Of a DNA stretch of 64,000 nt, positions 18,109 through 27,262 are shown in pieces. Numbering within the stretch: position 1 is the first letter of the stretch; each line of letters starts with the position of its first letter. The position numbers and the translations under genes are program-made. The notes beneath the pieces are model-generated. The model saw only the letters and a program-made list of their open reading frames with translations. It was not told the origin of the DNA and did not search any database. Source of the stretch: Flavobacteriales bacterium (GTDB lineage: Bacteria > Bacteroidota > Bacteroidia > Flavobacteriales_D > Parvicellaceae); the NCBI GenBank assembly GCA_025210295.1, contig JAOASC010000045.1, positions 1-64,000 on the forward strand. The letters run 5' to 3'.

Positions 18109-18788
18109 TAATCTTGTTGAATATAATATTTAGGCTCAAAAAAGATAACAACATCTCGAAACCCTTTTTGCTGTACAAAAGTATTCATATCTTTTAAACT
18201 AGGAGTGGCAATATAGGTTTTAAACCCATCTAATTGTAAACTGTCTACTTGTTCAAATGATCGAATTTGAGGTAAAACGAGTTCATGGTCTATAGAATAA
18301 ATGGCAATACCTTTACCAAAGTGATACAGCATGGAGGTCGTGTAATAACCATGCTCAGTTTGTTCATTCAAATAGTAAGTTTTGTTTTGTTGTTTTAAAG
18401 GAGTAGTAGGAGCGGGGGTAAAGTAGTTGTTTATTTGTTTATAAATTGCAAAAGTGGTATCATTTTGAATAACATAAGGGAGCCCTTCATTTTGAACAAT
18501 ACCATAAAGCAACCCATCTTGGGTGTAGTATTTCTTTTTTGATTTCCTAAAATCTTTCTTGGAAAGCATAAACAAGACATTTTGTTGTAAGTAGATGCTG
18601 TCTGGAGTAATGTAGAGTTGTGTTAAACTATCATCTTCTAAAACATACTTTCCGCAAATAGACGAGGAAAAAGCTGAGGATGTTTCTATGTTTGCCGGTT
18701 GAGGCGCACCAAAATAAAAAGAGGTAGGTTCCTGTGAATAAATGACCAGAGATGTCCAAGCAAGAAATAAAATGATAAACTTTTTCAT
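18108..18788 (-). CDS. exported protein of unknown function
   Basis: A signal peptide (MKKFIILFLAWTSLVIYSQ) precedes about 205 residues rich in beta-strand patterns, with YVLEDDSLTQLYITPDSIYL and DGLLYGIVQNEGLPYVIQND. No known domain is recognised. It is the first gene of a two-gene unit with the 76-residue protein and is divergent from recJ. A TATCTTTA box on the minus strand at 18800-18807 lies 12 nt before the ATG and may be its -7 element. Confidence 0.65.
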   Translation of the reverse strand: MKKFIILFLAWTSLVIYSQEPTSFYFGAPQPANIETSSAFSSSICGKYVLEDDSLTQLYITPDSIYLQQNVLFMLSKKDFRKSKKKYYTQDGLLYGIVQNEGLPYVIQNDTTFAIYKQINNYFTPAPTTPLKQQNKTYYLNEQTEHGYYTTSMLYHFGKGIAIYSIDHELVLPQIRSFEQVDSLQLDGFKTYIATPSLKDMNTFVQQKGFRDVVIFFEPKYYIQQD

Positions 18789-18893
18789 AGTATGGAAGAT
18801 AAAGATAAACTAAAAATTATTAAAAAATATGACGATGGTGAATGAAGTTTTCTTTTAGTTAGTTAACTTTAATCGGTAAAAAGTTCAAATGAT

Positions 18894-20621
18894 ATGTTAA
18901 ACCCAAGATGGGAAATCACCACAGTTGAAAACTCACAGCAAGTCAATGACTTAGAGCAAGCTTTAAAGATACCTCAGATTGTTGCCAAACTTTTAGTGAA
19001 TAGAGGTGTGGAAAACTTTGAACAATCAAAGGTTTTTTTTAGGCCTGAATTAAGCCAGTTACATGACCCTTTCTTAATGGAAGAGATGACGGTAGCCATA
19101 GCTAGAATCAATCAAGCTTTAGAGCGACAAGAAAAAGTATTGATATATGGGGATTATGATGTTGATGGAACAACTTCAGTAGCTTTGGTATATTCTTATT
19201 TAAAGCAATACTTTCAACAAATTGGACATTATCAACCAGATCGTTATACAGAGGGGTATGGAATATCTTTTCAAGGAATTGAATATGCGAAAGAACAAGG
19301 CTATTCTTTAATTATAGCGCTGGACTGTGGAACAAAAGCAGTTGATAAAATAGCCAAAGCCAATGAATATGGTATCGATTTTATTATTGCAGATCATCAT
19401 ACGCCAGGAGAAGAACTACCTAAGGCTGTAGCGATATTAAATCCTAAAAAGAATACCTGCAACTATCCTTATAAAGAATTGTGTGGCTGTGGAATCGGTT
19501 TTAAATTGATTCAAGCTTTGGCAATCACCAACGGATATGATCAAGAGGAAGTTTATGGATTACTCGATTTTGTAGCCATAGCAATAGGAGCTGATATCGT
19601 TCCAATAACAGGAGAAAATAGGGTTTTAGCTTATTATGGTTTAAAAGAAATGGAGAATAATCCACGTGTTGGGATTCAAACAATGTTAGAATTAGCAAAC
19701 AAAAAACCGCCCTTAACGATTTCAGATTTGGTATTTACAATTGCACCAAGAATTAACGCAGCTGGAAGAATTGATTCTGCTCGAAACGCCGTGGAATTAT
19801 TATTGTCGAATAGTGAGGATGATGCTCAAACATGGAGTGATTTGATTAACAATTATAATGATGAGCGTAAAGAACTAGATCAAAGTATTACAGCCGAAGC
19901 ATTAGGAATACTGAAAGATAAATCTTTTAGCAATAAGAAGACAACTGTTATTAGTAGTCCAAATTGGCATAAAGGAGTCGTGGGAATTGTAGCCTCTCGC
20001 TTAATTGAAAAACATTACAAACCCACAATTGTATTAGTAGAGTCTGATGGAGTCGCAACTGGATCTGCTCGATCAGTTAAAGGGTATGATATTTATAATG
20101 CTATCGATCAATGTGCGCGATTACTTGAGCGTTTTGGAGGCCATAAATATGCCGCAGGTTTAACTGTGAAACTTGAGCACCTAGAAACGTTTAAAAAAGA
20201 GTTTGAGGAGGTTGTTGCTAAAACGATAACCCCCGAACAAGAACAACCTGTTATTAAAATTGATGGAGAACTTAACGCTCAAGATTTTAACTTAGATCAT
20301 GGAAAATTTCCTAAATTCTACCGTTTAATTAAGCAGATGTCTCCTTTTGGACCTCAAAATATGCGCCCTGTTTTTGTGATGAGAAACTTGATGAATACCG
20401 GCCATTCAAAAATAGTAGGAGAAGAGCATTTGAAAACAGCACTGAAACAGAATGGAACAGGAATTATTTTTAACGGTATTGGGTTTGGTTTAGGAGAAAA
20501 ACTGGATTTGCTAACTCAACAACAGCCAGTAGATGTTGTCTTTCAAATAGATGAGAATAACTTTTTTGGAACTCCTGAATTACAAATGATGATTAAAGAT
20601 ATACGCCCAACGAATCTTTAG
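18894..20621 (+). CDS. recJ: single-stranded-DNA exonuclease RecJ
   Basis: This 5'-3' single-strand exonuclease of the DHH family works in recombination and mismatch repair. Motif I is IYGDYDVDGTTS, the DHH triad is D167-H168-H169 in IADHHTPGE, and the DHHA1 glycine motif is FGGHKYAAG near residue 422. A C-terminal OB-type region follows. At 575 residues it fits the family. It is monocistronic. The promoter is unclear, with only a TAACTTTA at 18864-18871. Confidence 0.96.
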   Translation: MLNPRWEITTVENSQQVNDLEQALKIPQIVAKLLVNRGVENFEQSKVFFRPELSQLHDPFLMEEMTVAIARINQALERQEKVLIYGDYDVDGTTSVALVYSYLKQYFQQIGHYQPDRYTEGYGISFQGIEYAKEQGYSLIIALDCGTKAVDKIAKANEYGIDFIIADHHTPGEELPKAVAILNPKKNTCNYPYKELCGCGIGFKLIQALAITNGYDQEEVYGLLDFVAIAIGADIVPITGENRVLAYYGLKEMENNPRVGIQTMLELANKKPPLTISDLVFTIAPRINAAGRIDSARNAVELLLSNSEDDAQTWSDLINNYNDERKELDQSITAEALGILKDKSFSNKKTTVISSPNWHKGVVGIVASRLIEKHYKPTIVLVESDGVATGSARSVKGYDIYNAIDQCARLLERFGGHKYAAGLTVKLEHLETFKKEFEEVVAKTITPEQEQPVIKIDGELNAQDFNLDHGKFPKFYRLIKQMSPFGPQNMRPVFVMRNLMNTGHSKIVGEEHLKTALKQNGTGIIFNGIGFGLGEKLDLLTQQQPVDVVFQIDENNFFGTPELQMMIKDIRPTNL

Positions 20622-20674
20622 TTTATCCTCTTATTTTAATGGTATATCATCAGCATTAGGTGTTTTGACTATTT

Positions 20675-20696
20675 AAGTAGGTATAAATACCTACTT
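20675..20696. promoter_or_regulatory. candidate operator palindrome upstream of the T9SS cargo gene
   Basis: Arms AAGTAGGTAT and ATACCTACTT are exact inverted copies around an AA centre. The palindrome ends 10 nt before a -7 box, TAGTTTTG at 20707-20714, so it covers the -33 region. No T tract follows the hairpin. The regulator is unknown. Confidence 0.55.
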
Positions 20697-20706
20697 TGTT
20701 GTATAT

Positions 20707-20714
20707 TAGTTTTG
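20707..20714 (+). promoter_or_regulatory. -7 box of the T9SS cargo gene
   Basis: TAGTTTTG matches TAnnTTTG. No TTTG at -33, where the palindrome lies instead, which suits an activator- or repressor-controlled promoter. Confidence 0.5.
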
Positions 20715-20789
20715 CCTAGATACAATTAGGTTTCCCTATTTAATTTTCTACCCCGCTTTAAAGTAAGTTGAACTTATAAAATAAAGTTG

Positions 20790-23700
20790 ATGAAAGTTAT
20801 TGGTGTAGTGGTATTCTTGTTATGCGTGTTGCTTGGGGAAGCTCAAACAATTCAGCTAGGTTCTGGAACAGCAACTAATGGAAGAAGAAGATCTTCTCCT
20901 GTGAATATTTGGTATCGAAGAGCTGTTTCACAATTTGTCTATACAGCAGCAGAAATCAATGCTTTAGGAGTCTCAGGGGAAGCAATGTTGACCGATTTTG
21001 GTTTTTATGTAACAGAATCCCCAGTGTATAGTATTCCTAATTATACCATAAAGATGAAAAATGTAACTGAAACAAATGTTGCAGCTGCAATTTCACAAAA
21101 TGGTTGGACAGAAGTAAAAGCTGCTTTTACATATAATCCTGTAGCAGGTGGGTATGATATGTTTAATTTGGATACGCCATTTTATTGGGATGGGGTAAGT
21201 AATATTGCCGTAGAAATATGTTGGTCACAAATTTCGCCAACTTATAATGCTTCAGGAAGGTTAAGAGAGTATACTGTAACGAATGGATATCGTTACTCAT
21301 GGACAGATGCTGCTGGAAATTCATGTGGAGAATCACCCGCTACGATTAGGAATAGAAAACCGCAATGTCAGCTAACGTTTTCTCCCGTTGTCACAACTTT
21401 TTGGACTGGGAATATCAATACAAATTGGTTTAATGCAGGAAATTGGACAGCTGGAGTTCCAATAAAAAATATCAACGCACAAATCCCTAATGGTTTAACC
21501 AATTACCCAGTTGTTACTGGTACAACTGCTGAGGTTAAAAATTTGCTTATCGAGTCAAATGCGTCGCTTTCAACCGAAGGAGAGTTGTCTATTTATGGAA
21601 ATTGGACCAACAATGGAACTTATAATGCCTTGGCTGGTAAATTAAGGTTTAAGTTATTAATTAGCCAAGCCAATCAATTGGATGGAGGGAATCAAGATTT
21701 CAATGATATTACTGTTGAGAATGCTAATGGGATTAGTTTTAACTCTGGAAGTTATAATATTTATGGGGCTTTTGCTGCTGAAGGGGGTGATATTTATACT
21801 AATGGTCGCCTGAATATAGCATCTTCAGCTTCTTCAACAGGTCGAATTACAGAAATAAAATCTAAATGTAACTATGATTTAGATATGGATGATTCTTATG
21901 GAGATGGTTGGAATGGTGGATACATTACAGTGATAGAAGACGGGAATCCTATAGGAACTTATACAGCTTCAGGATATGGTTCTAATACAACTTTCTCCAT
22001 TACTTCAGGAAATAGTTTTGATATTCAATACACCTCAGGGAGTTGGGAAAATGAAAATACTTATTCTATCTATGATGACCAAGGAGTGTTGATTTTTAAC
22101 GATGGAACATACCCTTCTACAGGGGTAGTTTTTTCCTCTACAGCAAGTTGTGCAACAACTAATCCATTTATAGGAGACATTGAACAACAAAGATATTTAT
22201 CATTAGCTAATGACGGATGGAGGGAATTGTCTTCTCCAATTATTGCACAGACTTTATCCAATTGGCAAGATGATGGCTTGATAATGGCTAATTTCCCAGG
22301 GTCAAATTTTCCAAGCTTTGGTTGGACTTCAGTTTATACTTATGAAGAGAATTTGGCCAATGGAGTAAAAGAAGATGGATGGGCACCAGCTACAAATATT
22401 ACTAATGATTTGAGTTTTGAAAAAGGACATCGAGTATATATTGGAACAGGGAACTTTAATGTTTCAGTAAAAGGAGCTATTAATTATGGAAATCAGACAG
22501 TAACGTTAGATTATCAAAATACTTTACCATCAGAAATTGCCGCTGATGAAGATCAAAAGGGGTGGAATTTAATAGGGAATCCTTATCCATGTCCAATTGA
22601 TTGGGATGAAATAGAGAGTACTAGAAAAGAGAATATTGATAATGCAGTATGGATTTGGAGTGCTGATGCTGGTAACTATGGTTTATATGTCGGAAATTCA
22701 GGAGGAGTAGGAACCAATGGAGTCAACAAAAACATTGCTTCGAGTCAAGCTTTTTGGGTACATGCTACAACTGTAGGAGCAAGCTTATCGTTTACTGAGC
22801 AAGATAAAATAGACCATAACACAACATTTGTAAAATCATTTTCGAACAATGACTTTATTAAGTTTAGTATAGCTAGTAATCTAAATGGTTATCAAGATGA
22901 AATGTTGGTGAACTTTACCGATCAAGCAACTATAGGCTATGATGTTAACTTAGATGCTGATAAACTAGGTAGCCCAATTCAAGATGCTCCTGAATTATCT
23001 ACTGTAGTAGATGGAAATAGAGACTTATCATTGAATAGAGTGCCCCTCAATGAGGAAATGAGCTTACCAATTAGAGCTACTGTAGGAATTAGTGGTGTCT
23101 ATACGATTTCGGTGACTAATTTTGATATTTCTGATATAGCTGCATGTTTGATTTTAGAAGATTTATATTTAGATTCTCTAATCGTATTAGAAGATACTGT
23201 CGCTTATAGTTTCTATCAAACTGATACAACAAATGCACCTCGTTTTTTATTGCATGTTAGGCCATCGGTAGAACTTACAGTTTCCAATGAGACTTGTGTA
23301 GGAGAAGGAAATGGAGAAATTAGATTAGATTTGTTTTCTAGTCAGCCTTATACATTAATGTGGTCGGACGGTGTGAATACAGATTCTACAGAAGTTAATA
23401 CAGGGAGTTATACCATCGAGCATTTGTCTCCAGGTAATTATACCATTTATTCTGATCATCCTATTGCAGGTTGTAATGCCTATTCAAAAGAGGTATTGAT
23501 TGAAGATGCTGCACCTTTGAATTTGGTTGTGGATAGCAGCGATTCAGAACGCTATTTATTAAGTGCAAATGGAGGAACTGCTCCATATTCATTCTATGTC
23601 GATAATGAATTAGCTAGTTCAATACCAGCAGAGAATGGAGAGTATTTGTTAGAAGTTATTGATGATAATGGGTGTTCAACAAGCGAAATACTCCTAATCA

Positions 23701-23960
23701 ATCAATCATACTCGGGAATCTTAAATCATAATCAATTAGAGGTCTCTGTTTATCCTAATCCAGTTCACGATATTTTGTCAATCAAAACCAATTATGCAGT
23801 CAACTTAAAACTTTATAATGCTGTAGGAGCATTGGTAAAAAGTATAGCCCCTAATAATACTGGTCAAATTCAATTAAATGTTGCTGAATATCCAGCAGGC
23901 GTTTATTGGTTACTATCAGAAGATGCGAATTATAGAGCTAAGGTAGAGATCATACATTGA
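20790..23960 (+). CDS. large secreted protein with type A T9SS sorting domain
   Basis: The ATG at 20790 was chosen over a TTG one codon earlier. A signal peptide (MKVIGVVVFLLCVLLGEAQ) leads to a 1056-residue beta-rich protein. Its parts include an N-terminal domain seen in many T9SS cargo (LTDFGFYVTESP, YWDGVSNIAVEICW, about residues 25-190) and a WTGNINTNWFNAGNW segment near 205. A mid region contains IGNPYPCPIDWDEI. A late SprB-like stretch (SVELTVSNETCVGEGNGEI) precedes the type A C-terminal domain (VSVYPNPVHDILSI to the end). The CTD routes the protein through T9SS to the cell surface. No enzymatic motif is visible, so an adhesin-like role is inferred. It is single-gene, behind the palindromic promoter. 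Confidence 0.88.
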   Translation: MKVIGVVVFLLCVLLGEAQTIQLGSGTATNGRRRSSPVNIWYRRAVSQFVYTAAEINALGVSGEAMLTDFGFYVTESPVYSIPNYTIKMKNVTETNVAAAISQNGWTEVKAAFTYNPVAGGYDMFNLDTPFYWDGVSNIAVEICWSQISPTYNASGRLREYTVTNGYRYSWTDAAGNSCGESPATIRNRKPQCQLTFSPVVTTFWTGNINTNWFNAGNWTAGVPIKNINAQIPNGLTNYPVVTGTTAEVKNLLIESNASLSTEGELSIYGNWTNNGTYNALAGKLRFKLLISQANQLDGGNQDFNDITVENANGISFNSGSYNIYGAFAAEGGDIYTNGRLNIASSASSTGRITEIKSKCNYDLDMDDSYGDGWNGGYITVIEDGNPIGTYTASGYGSNTTFSITSGNSFDIQYTSGSWENENTYSIYDDQGVLIFNDGTYPSTGVVFSSTASCATTNPFIGDIEQQRYLSLANDGWRELSSPIIAQTLSNWQDDGLIMANFPGSNFPSFGWTSVYTYEENLANGVKEDGWAPATNITNDLSFEKGHRVYIGTGNFNVSVKGAINYGNQTVTLDYQNTLPSEIAADEDQKGWNLIGNPYPCPIDWDEIESTRKENIDNAVWIWSADAGNYGLYVGNSGGVGTNGVNKNIASSQAFWVHATTVGASLSFTEQDKIDHNTTFVKSFSNNDFIKFSIASNLNGYQDEMLVNFTDQATIGYDVNLDADKLGSPIQDAPELSTVVDGNRDLSLNRVPLNEEMSLPIRATVGISGVYTISVTNFDISDIAACLILEDLYLDSLIVLEDTVAYSFYQTDTTNAPRFLLHVRPSVELTVSNETCVGEGNGEIRLDLFSSQPYTLMWSDGVNTDSTEVNTGSYTIEHLSPGNYTIYSDHPIAGCNAYSKEVLIEDAAPLNLVVDSSDSERYLLSANGGTAPYSFYVDNELASSIPAENGEYLLEVIDDNGCSTSEILLINQSYSGILNHNQLEVSVYPNPVHDILSIKTNYAVNLKLYNAVGALVKSIAPNNTGQIQLNVAEYPAGVYWLLSEDANYRAKVEIIH

Positions 23961-24009
23961 TGAATGCTCCATTATTATAGGGTAATCACTATAGCTATTT
24001 TAAAATAAA

Positions 24010-25107
24010 CTATATACTAACTCTATTATCTGAAATAATATGTAGGTCTCTCTGCGGGTAAGGGATCTGAATACTATTGGCTCTAAATGCGGCATCAATC
24101 GCAAAGCGGATATCACTTTTTATTGTCATAATATCCCAGGTTTGAGCAGCCCAAAAGTAAAGTTCAAAAGAAAGTCCATTATCTCCAAAGTCATTAAAAA
24201 TAATTAAGATTTCTTTGTTTTTACTCACTTTGGGGTGTTGTAATGCACATTGATAAAGGAGGTCTTTAACAAGTGCGGTATCCGTACCATAGGCTACAGT
24301 AACCTCAATGTTAAAGCGAGTGACCTTTTCACTAATAGTCCAATTGGTAACGTTAAACTCTGTTAGTTTAGAGTTCGGAACAATAATCGTTTTGCCATCA
24401 ATCGTTTTGATGTGTGAGGTTCTGATATTGATTTTCTGAACCTTGGCAACTGTATTGTCCATTTCAACAATGTCTCCAACTTTAACACTTCCGTCAAAAA
24501 GCAAGATTAATCCTGAGATGACATCCGTTAAAAACTCCTGTAAACCTAGCCCTACTCCCAGGAATATACCCATCGAAGCGGTCAGTAATAACGTAATATC
24601 TACATTAATACTGCGCAACATCATAATTGCAACAATAACGTATATAAAGTAGGAAGTTAAACGGGTTATGGTAAAACGCCTTCCTTCATCAATCCAGTCT
24701 TTATCTTTAGTCGACTTATAGATAAAAGTTTTAGTGAGGTTGAGTACAAACTTGGTAATGAAAGAAAGTATAATGATGAAAATAATACTTCCAATGGTGA
24801 TCGAAAATTTACTTTCATCTCCACCTCCCAATAATTGATAATCTAAAATAGAAGATAATGAAAAGTCCTTATTGCCTATTCCTAAAATTCCAATGGTTAG
24901 TAAATCACCAATGATAAAGAGTAGTTGATTAGATAATTTATGTAACGTTTTCTCTTTTCCAAAAGACCAGTTGTGTTTCTTTAAAAACTCCTCAATCTTT
25001 TTGTCAGATTTTGATCTTAAGAATAAAATAATAGCCCAAGTAATGACTATTAAAATGACATTTAATAAGGTTAAAGAATATCCTTTTATATTGATTAATT
25101 CGATCAT
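24010..25107 (-). CDS. MscS-family mechanosensitive channel
   Basis: An inner-membrane channel protein expected to open under membrane tension and release solutes. Membrane helices lie near residues 10-30, 65-85, 100-120, 150-170 and 175-195. The pore-lining glycine/alanine segment is LLLTASMGIFLGVGLGLQEFLTDVISG (about 176-202). The MscS beta domain follows (KVGDIVEMDNTVAKVQKINIRTSHIKTIDGKTIIVPNS, about 210-247, cited by position). At 365 residues it is of medium size. Its start overlaps the end of dnaG by 4 nt (ATGA), so it is translated with the primase. Confidence 0.92.
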   Translation of the reverse strand: MIELINIKGYSLTLLNVILIVITWAIILFLRSKSDKKIEEFLKKHNWSFGKEKTLHKLSNQLLFIIGDLLTIGILGIGNKDFSLSSILDYQLLGGGDESKFSITIGSIIFIIILSFITKFVLNLTKTFIYKSTKDKDWIDEGRRFTITRLTSYFIYVIVAIMMLRSINVDITLLLTASMGIFLGVGLGLQEFLTDVISGLILLFDGSVKVGDIVEMDNTVAKVQKINIRTSHIKTIDGKTIIVPNSKLTEFNVTNWTISEKVTRFNIEVTVAYGTDTALVKDLLYQCALQHPKVSKNKEILIIFNDFGDNGLSFELYFWAAQTWDIMTIKSDIRFAIDAAFRANSIQIPYPQRDLHIISDNRVSI

Positions 25108-27053
25108 CTTGTAATTACAATTCCTAGTTTTTCAGCAAATAAGTTCCGAGCCATCGTTAAATTTTTAATAGCTTCTAATAATTCCATGATAGCATCATTA
25201 TTAGCTTCATGTTTTAAGGCGTTTTGCTTATCCGCAATCATGTTTTCCGTAGTACGCATCTTAAAAATGGCAACCGATTGAATCACAGCATCCTTTAAAC
25301 GTTCACTTTCATGAACAGGGTAGATTTGATGTTTTTCAGCCCAATTGTTACTTACGCTATCTTTTTGAGTAGTAATATCAATAACAATTCTGTTGAGGTT
25401 GGTGTTTTCATGATGTGTAAAATGCTTTTCACTAATTACTAAGCCTTGTTGTATCCCATCCAAATACTCGTCAAAAACCAATTGATAATCTTTGTTGATG
25501 TAGGAAATTTCATCGCTAAGAATTTCTTCTATAATGAATTGAGCAACAGGATAGTTCATCTCTTCCGAATCTCCCTCCTCATTTTCAACTTCAATAGTAA
25601 TAAATTGAGAACCATAAAGAATCATTAATCGAATAAGGTCTTTTTCCTGTATGTCTAATAAATGTTTTCCATTATTGGTGTTTTTTTGAGGTATCCTTTT
25701 TTCTTGTTGCTGTTGTTCGTATACTGCTTGTTCTTTTTGAAGCGCAACATTTTTTACCCCTAGGCGCTTATTGACTTCATTCAATAATGCTTGTTCAGAA
25801 ATTTCAAAGAGTTGACTGGTAGCTTGGATATATACTGAACGTGTAATCTGATCAGGAATAATAGAAATAGAGCCTACAATATCCTTAATCGTTTCTGCTC
25901 TTTTGATAGGATCATTCTTAGCATCTGCCAGTAAGATAGAAGCTTTAAAATGGATAAAGTCCTGTGAATTGGTTGATAAATAACGTTGCAAGTCATCAAA
26001 GTCTACTTTTCTTGCATAACTATCAGGGTCTTCTCCGTCGGGGAATAAGACCACTTTAACATTCATCTCTTCTTCCAAAATAAGGTCAATTCCCCTAAAA
26101 GAAGCCTTTATCCCAGCTGCATCTCCATCATAGAGGATCGTAATGTTTTTGGTGTAACGTTTGATCAATCTTATTTGCCCTTCAGTAAGTGCTGTACCAC
26201 TAGAAGCTACTACGTTTTTTATCCCAGCTTGATGTAAGCTGATGACATCAGTATACCCCTCAACAAGATAACACTGATCTTCTTTAATGATTTCGTTTTT
26301 GGATTGATAAAGCCCATATAAAATTTTACTTTTATTATAAATAGGACTCTCTGGTGAATTGTAATATTTAGCAGACTTCTTATCTATTTTTAAGATTCTT
26401 CCTCCAAAACCAAGTACTCGTCCAGTAATGTTTTGAATTGGAAACATTACACGTCCTCTGAAGAAATCATAGCTTCCTCTTTCATTCGTTTTACTTAGTC
26501 CTGTTTTGACTAAATAATCGAGTTTATAGCCAGCACTCGTAGCAGCTTTGGTTAAATTGTCACTCCCTTGTGGAGCATAACCTAATTCAAATTTCTTAAT
26601 CGTTTCTTCGCTAAAGCCCCTTTCTTTAAAATAGCTTAAACCAATAGCTTGCCCCTCATTCGTATTCAGCATTTGTCGAACGAAAAAATCTTTAGCATAT
26701 TGATTAATGAGGTATAAGCTTTCTCGCTCACTTTGCGCTTCAATTTGTTCAGCACTAAGTTCCTCTTCTTCAATTTCAATGTTATAGCGTTTAGCTAACC
26801 AACGCAGGGCTTCAGGGTAGGTGAAATGCTCGTGTTCCATAATAAATGAAACCACATTTCCCCCTTTTCCAGAGCTAAAGTCTTTAAAAATTCCTTTGGC
26901 TGGAGAAACCATAAACGAAGGTGACTTTTCGTTAACAAAAGGACTTAAGCCTTTATAATTCGAACCTGCTTTTTTTAGACTAACAAAGTCGTTAATGACT
27001 TCAACAATGTCGGCAGTATCGAATATTTTCTCAATGGTTTCCTTTGGAATCAT
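25104..27053 (-). CDS. dnaG: DNA primase DnaG with degenerate zinc-binding domain
   Basis: It makes RNA primers at the replication fork. The N-terminal domain keeps the fold pattern YKGLSPF and SPSFMVSPAKG. All four zinc-ligand positions are changed: S37 and V40 replace Cys and His, D58 and S61 replace the two later Cys. The catalytic TOPRIM core is intact, with LVEGYTDVISLHQAG and ILYDGDAAGIKA (about residues 255-320). A DnaB-interacting C-terminal region follows. At 649 residues it is normal for Flavobacteriia, where I recall the same zinc-less form. mscS overlaps its stop by 4 nt. The predicted promoter box is at 27109-27116. Confidence 0.95.
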   Translation of the reverse strand: MIPKETIEKIFDTADIVEVINDFVSLKKAGSNYKGLSPFVNEKSPSFMVSPAKGIFKDFSSGKGGNVVSFIMEHEHFTYPEALRWLAKRYNIEIEEEELSAEQIEAQSERESLYLINQYAKDFFVRQMLNTNEGQAIGLSYFKERGFSEETIKKFELGYAPQGSDNLTKAATSAGYKLDYLVKTGLSKTNERGSYDFFRGRVMFPIQNITGRVLGFGGRILKIDKKSAKYYNSPESPIYNKSKILYGLYQSKNEIIKEDQCYLVEGYTDVISLHQAGIKNVVASSGTALTEGQIRLIKRYTKNITILYDGDAAGIKASFRGIDLILEEEMNVKVVLFPDGEDPDSYARKVDFDDLQRYLSTNSQDFIHFKASILLADAKNDPIKRAETIKDIVGSISIIPDQITRSVYIQATSQLFEISEQALLNEVNKRLGVKNVALQKEQAVYEQQQQEKRIPQKNTNNGKHLLDIQEKDLIRLMILYGSQFITIEVENEEGDSEEMNYPVAQFIIEEILSDEISYINKDYQLVFDEYLDGIQQGLVISEKHFTHHENTNLNRIVIDITTQKDSVSNNWAEKHQIYPVHESERLKDAVIQSVAIFKMRTTENMIADKQNALKHEANNDAIMELLEAIKNLTMARNLFAEKLGIVITR

Positions 27054-27108
27054 TACGAAGTAATTTTAAACGCTGGTTAAATTAAGAATGTTAAAACTCT
27101 TTTAAGTA

Positions 27109-27116
27109 CAAATGTA
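27109..27116 (-). promoter_or_regulatory. -7 box of dnaG-mscS
   Basis: TACATTTG on the minus strand, 55 nt before the dnaG ATG. The -33 element is not clear. Confidence 0.5.
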
Positions 27117-27262
27117 AGTGACTTCAAGACAAAGTTAAGGAATTCATACAAGGAATGAAATCAATAATTTTGATTATTTAAGTCAAAAACAGATTGTTTT
27201 AAAGAATTTAGTAAAGAATTCTCAAATAATTTTCGGAAATTGCAGTTTATAATGGAATATAA

